Assembly: GCA_030760725.1 (NCBI GenBank)
Contig: JASWHV010000017.1
Span: 9,278,959-9,342,958, forward strand
Direction of reading: 5' to 3'
Origin: Neostapfia colusana
Lineage: Eukaryota > Streptophyta > Magnoliopsida > Poales > Poaceae
DNA length: 64,000 nt
Shown piece by piece: positions 10,553-19,587 of this stretch (positions within the stretch are counted from its first letter, which is position 1; each line of letters begins with the position of its first letter). The notes under the pieces are model-generated. The model had not been told where the DNA came from, ran no database searches, and saw only the letters and a program-made list of their open reading frames with translations. The position numbers were made by a program, and so were the translations under genes.

Positions 10553-11674
10553 TTTAGGTGCACCGTCAGATTCGCCTTCCCCTAGTTTTGTTTATCTTGA
10601 ACTCGTCCTATCATCCACGAAAAAGCCAAAAAAATTATAGTCATAGGTTTCCCCATCCCAGACCAGGTTTAGCCTTTTGCACAATTCTGTTTTGGAGTCC
10701 GTAGTGTTGAATTTGTGTCCTAGTTCGTGTTTTATTGCTAGTTTAATCGTGTTTTGTTCATACTTTGTTATTCCATCCGCTGCATTCCATCGAAACCCTA
10801 GCTGCCACAATCGTTATCAAATCGAACACCATAACTATTCATTGTGCTAGGGTTATCCTTGTTCTTAAGTTTTCATCACATATTACGTGAGTTTATCCTC
10901 CTTGATATACGCACACCATCCCACACGTTGTCACCATCATATCCAATTTTTTTATCACCACCGTTTCCAATTCAGCTCCACCAAAAACATAATCTTGTGG
11001 TGCTGTCTTAAAACAGCCATAACCTTGGCATTGGGTTATAAATTACATTGCCCAGATTCACTTTGGAAGATTGATTATTTGACATCTAAAGGCTCAACAA
11101 TAATCATAAAGAAACATATTGAATTTCTGTTGTCCACATCTTCTTTTTTCAAGTGAGCTAAAAATTTGTGCGACGTGTATATTAGTGCTCCTGATTTCAC
11201 GGCAGGTATAAAAAAATCAAAGAAAAATATAGAAAAGAAAATTTGTGAAGAGGAGCACAAATATCAAAACTTGGGTGTGTTATTTTGCCTTGTGGTTCAA
11301 TTGTTCCTGCTCAATTGTTGTCCTTATCATTCATACTTCTTGCTGTCTTGTTCATAACATCCGGAATAAGACATGAGCAGGCCAGCAACTAGGACAAGTG
11401 TTTGGACATCTATTCAACATTACTATCTGTTATTGAATTATGTGCTACTCACATATATTTGGCCATCCAAACTCCACATTCATCCTTTCGAACAGCACAG
11501 GTTTTCGACCCTTGCAATCGCTGAATCACGTCGTCCAGGTATCCTTTGCCTTGTTGTGGTAAGAAACTTGTAAGAGCTTGGTAAGACTCGACCCATTGCT
11601 TTGTGAGTTCCACCATCATTGCGTAGTAGTTAATAGGGATAATCTTGTTGTTTTCCATATTATTCTTGCTAATA
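10553..11674 (+). other. 5' leader of element 2
   Basis: About 1.1 kb of AT-rich untranslated sequence between PBS and gag. Short reading frames here have no recognisable domain. Confidence 0.6.
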
Positions 11675-12490
11675 ATGTCAGATCATGTTGATCCTACGGA
11701 GTGTGTTTTGAAAAGTGAGATGAAGGGTTACATAGAACAAATGATGAAGTCTGTCAAGGAAGCAATCGCACAAGGGGTAAAAGATTATCTTGTTGAACAG
11801 AAAATACCCCACACCCTTGAGAGGTTGGACAAACACTTAAGCTCGCTAGTTGGAAGGATTGATGATATGGAGACCCACCTACCATTCAGCCATGATGCTA
11901 CCCACCACAACAACTTTGAAGAAGAAGAAGTCGTGTTGTGTGATGTCAATGGAGAGGTGGATACACGTGCTGCGCAGAATGTACATCTACGTCAACACCT
12001 TCATCAAAACACTCATGTTATGGTAGGAAACAACATGCGTGGTAACAATAACCGCCCTCTTGATGACCCTTTTGCTAAATTTAAATTTTCCATACCTTCA
12101 TTTTCTGGTGCTTATGATGCTGAGGCATACCTTGATTGGGAAATGATGGTTGAGCAGAAATTTAATTCCCACCTTGTTCCTGAACAACATAGAGTTCGAC
12201 AAGCCACTAGTGAGTTTAAGGATTTTGCTATAATATGGTGGAATGAACTAGGTACCAAACGCTTACAACCTGATACATGGGAACATTTAAAAGAAGCTAT
12301 GCGTAATCGTTTTGTTCCTCCATCCTACCAACGTGATTTACAAAAGAAATTGCAGCGCTTAGAGCAGGGAAATAATTCTGTCCAAGATTATTATGCGGAA
12401 CTTCAAAAGGGTATGATACGATGTGGGGTAGTAGAGGACACAAAAGATAAAATTTGTTGTTTCTATGGGGGGTTGAGACGTGAGATATAG
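11675..12490 (+). pseudogene. Gag (capsid region) of element 2, ended by one nonsense codon
   Basis: Start taken at ATG 11675 (MSDHVDPTE...), ten codons inside the longest frame, because the upstream codons look like leader. The N-terminal part is helical (KGYIEQMMKSVKEAIAQGV). The gag core follows: FSIPSFSGAYDAEAYLDWEM, VEQKFNSHLVPEQHRV, WWNELGTKRL, RRDLQKKLQRLEQG-like, VQDYYAELQKGMIRCG. The frame ends at TAG 12488-12490 (after GGLRREI), where CAG is expected. The same frame reopens at once and runs to the end of pol, so gag and pol were one polyprotein ORF, as in most CRM-like elements. Confidence 0.88.
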
Positions 12491-15400
12491 GATATTGTTG
12501 ATTATAAGGAATTTAATACTGTCAACCAGTTGTTCCAGCTTGCTATGCTTGCAGAAAAGGAGTTACAGGGTCGTCAACAAAAGAACAAGAGCAGCAGCGG
12601 TGCCTCCTACACTCCAATCACGACAACATCTTCAGGGGCATCCAAGTCATTCCGTTTTGATGCCCTTTCACCAAAACCAGCAGCCAAGCTTCCTTCTGGC
12701 AGCAAAAACGTTTTAGCAGCACCGAAACCACCACCTGCACGACCTGCAGATTCGGGTAAAAATTCCATGCAGGTACCTGCCAAAAGTGCTTCATTCGTTG
12801 CTTCAACAGGACGCACTTCCGGCATTCAGTGCCACCACTGCCATGGTCTTGGTCATGTGCAAAAAGATTGTCCTAGTCAGCGGGCATACGTGGCTACAGA
12901 AGAGGGAGGATACATCAGCACCTCCGATGTCGAAGACAACAATGATGATGAAGCTGCCACGGACAATGATGAGGGACATGTTTTTGGGAGTGAAGACACA
13001 TCAGCCTACATGAACATCATTGTGGTACAACAACTTGATAGATTACAACGCCATAATCTGTTTCAGATTTTCTTTGTCATCAAGAACCGGCGAGCACGCG
13101 TCATCATTGATGGAGGAAGCTGCAACAACATGGTGAGTTCTGAATTGGTCAAGAAGCTTAGCTTGAATACACGACGACACCCACATCCGTACTATATTCA
13201 ATGGTTGAATGATTCTGGAAGAGCTAAGGTAACACAAACTTGCAAAATTTCGTTTTCCATTGGTACATATGTTGATTCTGTTGATTGTGATGTGGTACCC
13301 ATGCAAGCGTGTTCACTTTTATTGGGTCGACCTTGGGAACATGATAAGGATGCTTTGCACCATGGTAGAAGTAATAAATATACTTTTATGCATAAAGGAA
13401 AGAAAATTACTTTGCTACCTTTGACTCCTGCTGAAATTGTACAAGCTGATAGGGAGAGAGCTGGAATTTCTAGTAGTTGTAAATCAGAAAATCAACAAGT
13501 CATTAATTCTGTGTTACCACCAAATAATGAGAGATCTACACCTAGTTCTAAGACTGAGGGAATTAAATTAAAGGGTCGTGTAATGCTTGCTACAAAATCA
13601 GACCTTGCTGAAATTTCTGATCATGATATTTGCTGTGCATTGGTGTGCAAACAAGTTTTGTTCTCCATTGATGATATTGCTAGGTCTTTGCCTCCAGCAG
13701 TTACTAACTTGTTGCAAGAGTATGAGGATATTTTTCCAGCTGAGATACCCCCGGGACTTCCACCTTTGAGAGGGATTGAACATCAAATTGATTTGATTCC
13801 AGGTGCAATTTTGCCAAACCGTGCTGCATATAGGACCAACCCCGAGGAGACTAAGGAAACTCAGCAGCAAGTCCAAGACCTTTTGGACCGTGGGTATGTA
13901 CGTGGAAGTCTTAGTCCTTGTGCTGTTCCTGTACTTTTGGTTCCTAAGAAATATGGTACTTGGCGTTGGCGTATGTGTGTTGATTGTAGAGCCATTAACA
14001 ATATTACTATAAGCTATCTTCATCCTATTCCTAGGCTAGACGACATGCTTGATGAGTTGTGTGGTTCTATAATTTTCACTAAGATTGACTTGCGTAGTGG
14101 TTACCACCAAATAAGAATGAAATTGAGAGATGAATGGAAAATAGCTTTCAAAACCAAAGTTGGGTTGTATGAGTGGTTAGTAATGCCTTTTGGTTTAACT
14201 AATGCACCAAGTACATTCATGCGTTTGATGAATGAGGTTTTGAGAGCTTTTATTGGAAAATTTGTGGTGGTTTACTTTGATGATATCTTGATTTATAGCA
14301 AGTCATTGGATGAACATATGGATCATTTACGTGCTGTTTTTAATGCTTTGAGAGATGCACGTTTATTTGGTAACCTTGAGAAGTGCATCTTTTGTACGAA
14401 TCGAGTTTCCTTTCTTGGCTATGTTGTGACTCCACAGGGAATTGAGGTGGATGAGATGAAAATTCAAGCGATCAAGAGCTGGCCAATACCTCAAGCCATC
14501 ACACAGGTAAGGAGTTTTCCTGGTCTTGCAGGTTTCTACCGACGTTTCGTCAAGGATTTTAGCACTATTGCTGCCCCATTGCATGAGTTCACTAAGAAAG
14601 GTGTGGTGTTCCATTGGGGGAAAGCACAAGAGGAGTCCTTTGACACCTTGAAGGACAAGCTTACACATGCACCATTGCTGCAACTTCCTGATTTTAGTAA
14701 GACTTTTGAACTTGAATGTGATGCTAGTGGAGTTGGCATTGGTGGTGTCTTACTGCAAGGTGGTAAACCGGTTGCATACTTTAGTGAAAAACTTAATGGT
14801 CCTATCCTGAATTACTCCACATATGATAAAGAATTTTATGCTCTCGTACGATGCTTAGAGACATGTCATCATTATTTATGGCCTAAGGAATTTGTTATTC
14901 ATTCTGATCATGAATCGCTAAAGCATATTCGTTCTCAAAATAATCTGAATCGTAGACATGCAAAATGGATTGAATTTATTGAGTCTTTTCCTTATGTCAT
15001 TAAACATAAGAAAGGGAAGGATAATTTGATCGCTGATGCATTGTCTAGACGATATAATATGCTGTCCCAACTTGATTGTCGAATTTTTGGACTTGAATCA
15101 ATTAAAGAACAATATGCTCTTGATGCTGATTTTAAAGATGTGTTGCTGCATTGTAGAAAAGGTCATACCTGGAATAAATATGTACTGGATGATGGATTCT
15201 TGTTTAGAGCTAACCGCCTATGCATTCCAGTTGGTTCCATTCGTCTTTTGTTATTACAAGAGGCACATGGTAGAGGTTTGATGGGCCATTTTTGCGCAAA
15301 GGAGACGGAGGATGTTCTGGCCACACATTTTTTTTGGCCAAAGATGAGGAGAGATGTAGAGCGGTTTGTGGCTCGCTGCACCACATGTCAGAAAGCTAAG

Positions 15401-16693
15401 TCCCGTTTGAATCCACATGGTTTATACATGTCTCTTCCCACTCCTTCCATTCCTTGGGCGGATATCTCTATGGACTTTGTTTTGGGATTGCCTAGGACTA
15501 AGAGGGGGAGGAACAACATTTTTGTTGTGGTGGATCTTTTTTCTAAGATGACACATTTTATATCGTGTCAGAAAAGTGATGATGCTGTACATATTGCCGA
15601 CCTTTTTTCAAAGACATTGTTCGCTTGCATTGGTACGCCTTCTACTATTGTTTCAGACCGTGATGCTAAATTTTTGAGTCACTTTTGGCGCACCCTATGG
15701 AACAAGTTGGGTACAAAACTGTTGTTCTCTACAACATGTCACCCACAAACTGATGGGCAAACAGAAGTAGTGAACCGCACTTTGGGCACTATGTTGAGAT
15801 CTGTTTTGAAGAAAAATTTAAAGATGTGGGAAGAATGTTTGCCACATGTGGAGTTTGCATATAATCGGGCAACACATTCTACCACCAAGGTAAGTCCTTT
15901 TCGGGTAGTGTATGGATTCAATCCTCGTGCTCCTATTGATATCTTGTCTTTACCTACTAGTGAGAGAACTCATAATGATGCAAAGGAACGTGCTGATTTT
16001 ATTTTGAAAATTCATGAGACCACTAAACACAATATTGAAAAGATGAATGAAAAATATAGAATTGCTGGTAGTAAAGGTAGGCAGGAAGTTAGACTTGAAC
16101 CGGGTGATTTAGTTTGGTTACACTTGAGAAAGGATAGATTTCCAGAACTGAGAAAGTCTAAATTGATGCCTAGAGCTGATGGTCCTTTTAAAATACTCGA
16201 GAAGATTAATGATAATGCATATAAACTTGAGTTGCCTCCCGAGTTTGGGGTTAGTCCCACCTTTAACATTTCAGATTTGAGGCCATATTTGGGAGAAGAA
16301 GATGAGCTTGAGTCGAGGATGACTCCAATGCAAGAGGGGGAGGATGATGTGAACATCACTCCTGCATATATACACAACACTCACATGGTAGACATGCAAG
16401 GTCCAATTACTAGAGTTCGAGAACGGCAATTGAATTTAGAGGTGAGCTCGTTCCTGAACAATTCTTTATATGTGAATTTTGAGAGTATGTTGCTACCTAA
16501 GGGATTAATTATGATTAGGAACCATGAAGAGGACATGGAGATATATGGAGAGGGGTTTGGAGGCGTGGAGGACCAGAAAATACGCCAACAAGAAGTTAGA
16601 GACCGAGCCCAACTCAAACTCGAGTCCAACTCGGGCCCAGGAGCAGTCCACCTTAAAATGGATGCACATGAGGCATACATACTCTGTTTTTGA
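12491..16693 (+). CDS. Pol polyprotein of element 2: zinc knuckle, protease, RT, RNase H, integrase
   Basis: Uninterrupted frame, 1,387 codons counted from 12530. It continues gag and has no start of its own, so it would need read-through of the TAG at 12488. Zinc knuckle CHHCHGLGHVQKDC at residues 101-114; protease IIDGGSCNN at about 192-200; RT with YFDD at 582-585; RNase H starting ECDASG with Asp about 731; integrase HHCC at H913, H920, C950, C953; DDE at D982, D1043, E1079, giving the usual D-60-D-35-E spacing. Oddities: a duplicated TGGCGT gives KKYGTWRWRMCV where relatives have KKDGTWRMCV, and SFPGLAGF replaces SFLGLAGF. The last 350 bp lie in the 3' LTR, past the PPT. Alternative clade: Reina-like; CRM-like preferred because of the tail. 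Confidence 0.9.
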   Translation, partial: DIVDYKEFNTVNQLFQLAMLAEKELQGRQQKNKSSSGASYTPITTTSSGASKSFRFDALSPKPAAKLPSGSKNVLAAPKPPPARPADSGKNSMQVPAKSASFVASTGRTSGIQCHHCHGLGHVQKDCPSQRAYVATEEGGYISTSDVEDNNDDEAATDNDEGHVFGSEDTSAYMNIIVVQQLDRLQRHNLFQIFFVIKNRRARVIIDGGSCNNMVSSELVKKLSLNTRRHPHPYYIQWLNDSGRAKVTQTCKISFSIGTYVDSVDCDVVPMQACSLLLGRPWEHDKDALHHGRSNKYTFMHKGKKITLLPLTPAEIVQADRERAGISSSCKSENQQVINSVLPPNNERSTPSSKTEGIKLKGRVMLATKSDLAEISDHDICCALVCKQVLFSIDDIARSLPPAVTNLLQEYEDIFPAEIPPGLPPLRGIEHQIDLIPGAILPNRAAYRTNPEETKETQQQVQDLLDRGYVRGSLSPCAVPVLLVPKKYGTWRWRMCVDCRAINNITISYLHPIPRLDDMLDELCGSIIFTKIDLRSGYHQIRMKLRDEWKIAFKTKVGLYEWLVMPFGLTNAPSTFMRLMNEVLRAFIGKFVVVYFDDILIYSKSLDEHMDHLRAVFNALRDARLFGNLEKCIFCTNRVSFLGYVVTPQGIEVDEMKIQAIKSWPIPQAITQVRSFPGLAGFYRRFVKDFSTIAAPLHEFTKKGVVFHWGKAQEESFDTLKDKLTHAPLLQLPDFSKTFELECDASGVGIGGVLLQGGKPVAYFSEKLNGPILNYSTYDKEFYALVRCLETCHHYLWPKEFVIHSDHESLKHIRSQNNLNRRHAKWIEFIESFPYVIKHKKGKDNLIADALSRRYNMLSQLDCRIFGLESIKEQYALDADFKDVLLHCRKGHTWNKYVLDDGFLFRANRLCIPVGSIRLLLLQEAHGRGLMGHFCAKETEDVLATHFFWPKMRRDVERFVARCTTCQKAKSRLNPHGLYMSLPTPSIPWADISMDFVLGLPRTKRGRNNIFVVVDLFSKMTHFISCQKSDDAVHIADLFSKTLFACIGTPSTIVSDRDAKFLSHFWRTLWNKLGTKLLFSTTCHPQTDGQTEVVNRTLGTMLRSVLKKNLKMWEECLPHVEFAYNRATHSTTKVSPFRVVYGFNPRAPIDILSLPTSERTHNDAKERADFILKIHETTKHNIEKMNEKYRIAGSKGRQEVRLEPGDLVWLHLRKDRFPELRKSKLMPRADGPFKILEKINDNAYKLELPPEFGVSPTFNISDLRPYLGEEDELESRMTPMQEGEDDVNITPAYIHNTHMVDMQGPITRVRERQLNLEVSSFLNNSLYVNFESMLLPKGLIMIRNHEEDMEIYGEGFGGVEDQKIRQQEVRDRAQLKLESNSGPGAVHLKMDAHEAYILCF
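16332..16344 (+). other. Polypurine tract of element 2, inside pol
   Basis: AAGAGGGGGAGGA, identical to the PPT of element 1 and followed by TGATG as there. It lies within the open pol frame (MQEGEDDVN). Confidence 0.85.
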
Positions 16694-17277
16694 CGTTCTA
16701 CATATGCACGGAAAGCTGAGAGGATAAAATTTCCAATGGAACTGGGCCTATGTCAAATTTCCCTCAGAGTCGACGGGAAACTTCGAAACAATATAAAGTT
16801 TAGAGTCTGTCAGGGTGTTGCATCACCTAGTTGGGCCATTGGGCCTTGTATCGAGTCCAAGTCCATTATGTACGTGTCTTAGGGTTAGGTCACGACCCCA
16901 GCACCCCCTGGTCGTCCTCCACCTCCTTTATACCCCCTAGCCGCTGTCACAAACAGCTGTGTTTTGCTTAGATTATTCTGTCAAGAACAGTTTCGCCGTT
17001 CATCGGTTTGTGAGACCCCAACTTGAGTGCTTCATATCTTTTAGCAATTTGGTTGCATTCTTTCTTGTTCTTGCTTGTGTTCTTCGATTCGCAGGCAAGG
17101 ATTAGCCTTCTTGGTGAGGTCAACCGCGCAATATCGGTTGATAACCTGAGGAGACGTGGTGCTGCAATTGCAGGGTTCAGAACGTGTTGTTCAGAAGCCG
17201 GATCGATTTGTGTCAAGTCTCCACCAAATCGAGAGTTATCAGAACCTTTCGGAAGATCTGGACCCCTGTACACATCA
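16345..17277 (+). repeat. 3' LTR of element 2
   Basis: 933 bp from TGATGTGAAC after the PPT to ACATCA. The start is set by homology to the LTR of element 1 (GGTCCAATTACTAGAG against GGACCGATCACTAGAG). Only 16681-17277 is repeated upstream. Pol ends inside it at 16693. Confidence 0.85.
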
Positions 17278-17858
17278 CACGGGGAAAGATTTCCACACTC
17301 CTTAGGGCTCCAATCCGTGGATTGGACGAGATTTATGGTGGAGGAGATCAAAAATCGCCAATTTGGGGCGCTTCCGGCTTGAGAGAGGGTGTGAGGTGGA
17401 CTAGTCTGTGAAGAGAGAGGTCTGGCTGCCCCTGGGAGGTTAAGTCCCCAGGGGCCGGACTAGTCCGGTCTGGTGCCTGGACAAGTCCGATTGGCGGACC
17501 AGAGCCAGACTTCTCTGGGGCTGGACTTGTCCGCTGAGAAGTCCGGTTTGGACTTGTCCGCTGAGAAGTCCGACCTTGACAGCCCGGACTTGTCTGTCCC
17601 ATGGGCGTACTAGTCCGTCTGTATGATGAAATTCATATAATTTGAATTTTAGCTCAAGAATATGATCCTTTTTGGACAAGTTTTACAAATATCTTTGGCA
17701 AACATGGTCAGTAAGCATACATCAAACAAACAATGACCATATTTTACAAGGAATCCTTTTAAACATAGTTTTCATGGAGTAAAGGGAATTAGGGTAGTAT
17801 GTTGAAAACATGCGGATTTTTGAAGTTTATAAACAAGCAACAAATAGATGTGCACACT
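17278..17858. repeat. Copia spacer with CGGACWWGTCCG palindromes, right part
   Basis: Continuation of the spacer. Palindrome-type motifs, some with one mismatch, lie at about 17398, 17456-17467, 17478-17489, 17522-17533, 17549-17560, 17585-17596 and 17606-17617, with GAGAAGTCCG half sites between. From 17640 to 17858 the sequence is AT-rich with nothing recognisable. Confidence 0.8.
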
Positions 17859-19433
17859 TCAAGCTACGTTTCGAGAATCTAGGATATTCAGTTCACTCCT
17901 TAGGTCACAAAAGTGTTTCTCATCAAGGGGTTTTGTGAAGATGTCCGCCAATTGCTTCTCACTCCTAATATGAGAGATAACAATATCTCCCTTGATAGAG
18001 TGATCTCGCAGGAAATGGTGATGGATATCAATGTGTTTGGTTCTAGAATACTCCACGGGATCGTGAGCAATCTTGATGGCACTCTCATTGTCACATAGGA
18101 GTGGAATATGGCTCAAAGTGTAACCATAGTCCCTAAGAGTTTGTCGCATCCATAGGAGTTGTGCACAACAACTCCCGGCTGCGATGTACTCCGCTTCAGC
18201 TGTGGATAAGGCAATAGAGTTTTGTTTCTTTGAAGACCATGAAACCAAGGACCTACCAAGGATTTGGCAAGTCCCTGACGTGCTTTTTCTATCTACCTTA
18301 CAACCAGCATAATCAGCATTGGAGTATCCAATGAGATTGAACTTGTATCCCTTGGGATACCAAAGTCCTAGGTTAGGAGTGTGAACCAAATATCTAAGAA
18401 TCCGCTTAACGGCCGTCAAGTGACACTCCTTAGGAGCGGCTTGAAACCGCGCACACATACACACACTAAGCATTATGTCAGGCCTAGATGCACAAAGGTA
18501 AAGCAAAGAGCCTATCATGGAACGAAATACCTTTTGGTCCACACTTGGACCATCTTCATTAAGGTCAAGATGTCCGTTGGTTCCCATGGGAGTCTTGATG
18601 GGTTTGGCTTTGTCCATGTCGAACCTCTTAAGTATGTCTTGAGTATATTTGGTTTGACTTATGAACGTTCCTTCCTTGAGTTGTTTGACTTGGAATCCTA
18701 GGAAGAACTTCAATTCCCCCATCATTGACATCTCGAACCTTTCGATCATTATCTTTGAAAACTCATCACAAAAAGCTTTGTTAGTAGAACTAAATATAAT
18801 GTCATCGACATATATTTGGCACACGAATAAATCATTGTTGAAATGCTTAGTGAAGAGTGTATAGTCAGCCTTTCCTATTCTAAAATCATTTTTAATAAGA
18901 AAGTCTCTAAGACACTCATACCAAGCTCTAGGAGCTTGTTTTAGGCCATAGAGGGCTTTCCAAAGTTTGAATACATGGTTAGGATACTTATCGTCCTCAA
19001 ATCCGGGTGGCTGCTCCACATACACTTCCTCCTTGATCGGACCGTTGAGGAAATCGCTTTTCACATCCATTTGGTATAGCTTAAAATCATGGTGAGTAGC
19101 AAAGGCAAGCAATATACGAATTGATTCAAGCCTAGCTACGGGAGCAAAAGTTTCATCATAATCCAAACCTTCTACTTGTGCATATCCTTTTGCAACAAGT
19201 CTTTCCTTGTTTCTTGTTACAACCCCATACTCGTCTTGCTTGTTGCGGAATACCCACTTGGTTTCCACAACATTTGCATTGGGTCGCTTCACAAGTTCCC
19301 ATACTTGATTTCTTTCAAAATTGTTGAGTTCCTCTTGCATGGCCACCACCCAATCCGGATCTTGTAGTGCTTCTTCTACCCTGCGGGGCTCCAAAGAGGA
19401 AACAAAAGAGTAATGTTCACAAAAATTAGCCAT
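17859..19433 (-). CDS. Copia pol C-terminal part: reverse transcriptase and RNase H
   Basis: Open frame of 524 codons. It has the Ty1/copia RT: WVFRNKQDEYGVVTRNKERLVAKGY, DYDETFAPVARLESIR, QMDVKSDFLNG, QPPGF, LYGLKQAPRAWY, and the catalytic YVDD at residues 208-211. RNase H follows with DRKSTSGTC, SWSSKKQNSIALSTAEAEY and the KHIDIHHHFLRDH block. The usual SDADxAG of this RNase H reads SNADYAG (residues 371-377), a possible loss of one acidic residue. Text such as MSMMGELKFFLG fits SIRE/Maximus. Upstream it is in frame with 19434-19587 except for a TGA at 19434-19436, where CGA is expected (TTRS-stop-MANFCEHY). It is the 3' part of a polyprotein, so the first ATG is not a true start. Confidence 0.88.
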   Translation of the reverse strand: MANFCEHYSFVSSLEPRRVEEALQDPDWVVAMQEELNNFERNQVWELVKRPNANVVETKWVFRNKQDEYGVVTRNKERLVAKGYAQVEGLDYDETFAPVARLESIRILLAFATHHDFKLYQMDVKSDFLNGPIKEEVYVEQPPGFEDDKYPNHVFKLWKALYGLKQAPRAWYECLRDFLIKNDFRIGKADYTLFTKHFNNDLFVCQIYVDDIIFSSTNKAFCDEFSKIMIERFEMSMMGELKFFLGFQVKQLKEGTFISQTKYTQDILKRFDMDKAKPIKTPMGTNGHLDLNEDGPSVDQKVFRSMIGSLLYLCASRPDIMLSVCMCARFQAAPKECHLTAVKRILRYLVHTPNLGLWYPKGYKFNLIGYSNADYAGCKVDRKSTSGTCQILGRSLVSWSSKKQNSIALSTAEAEYIAAGSCCAQLLWMRQTLRDYGYTLSHIPLLCDNESAIKIAHDPVEYSRTKHIDIHHHFLRDHSIKGDIVISHIRSEKQLADIFTKPLDEKHFCDLRSELNILDSRNVA

Positions 19434-19587
19434 TCAAGAGCGAGTGGTCACCCCTTTGGAGATATCTCCTAGTATGTTGTCGACGAGATGATCCCGTTGA
19501 ACACTTTGGTGCACTCTTGGATGAGGTGGTTGAGCTCTTTGATCTTCATTTTCATTGTCGCTCTTGTGGCGGAACGAGATCCGCTCA
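19434..19587 (-). pseudogene. Copia pol, linker between integrase and RT, truncated
   Basis: Carries the typical linker (PPHPRVHQSVQRDHLVDNILGDISKGVTTRS) that precedes RT in SIRE-type pol. It ends at about 19587, where the minus-strand upstream sequence becomes gypsy LTR A. Integrase, protease and gag are absent. The TGA at 19434-19436 separates it from RT. Confidence 0.78.

Larger units (their letters stand above)
9942..17277 (+). mobile_element. CRM-like Ty3/gypsy retrotransposon 2, pol open, 5' LTR truncated
   Basis: Same family as element 1 but on the plus strand. Order: truncated 5' LTR 9942-10537, PBS, leader, gag, pol, PPT, 3' LTR 16345-17277. The first 336 bp of the 3' LTR (16345-16680) have no counterpart upstream, so the 5' LTR has lost its start. 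No target duplication is visible (GGACT/ACTC on the left, CACGG on the right). The shared part of the LTRs differs by about 4% by eye. Gag has a single nonsense codon; pol is open for 1,387 codons. Confidence 0.9.
1..19587 (-). mobile_element. SIRE/Maximus-like Ty1/copia element, 3' part, interrupted by two nested gypsy elements
   Basis: Read on the minus strand, with the two nested elements removed, the order is pol (RT/RNase H), a spacer of about 750 bp, an extra ORF of about 595 codons, and a 3' tail with polypurine tracts. An extra ORF downstream of a copia pol is typical of the SIRE/Maximus lineage. The RT text (YVDD box followed by an MSMMGELKFFLG block) fits that lineage. The left edge of the window reads, on the minus strand, like the last bases of such internal regions just before the 3' PPT, so the 3' LTR probably lies immediately left of position 1 (inference). 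The 5' part (gag, protease, integrase, 5' LTR) is absent: the sequence changes at about 19588 to a gypsy LTR. The same lineage for both ORFs is inferred from order, strand and the matching palindromic spacer on both sides of element 2. Confidence 0.8.
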
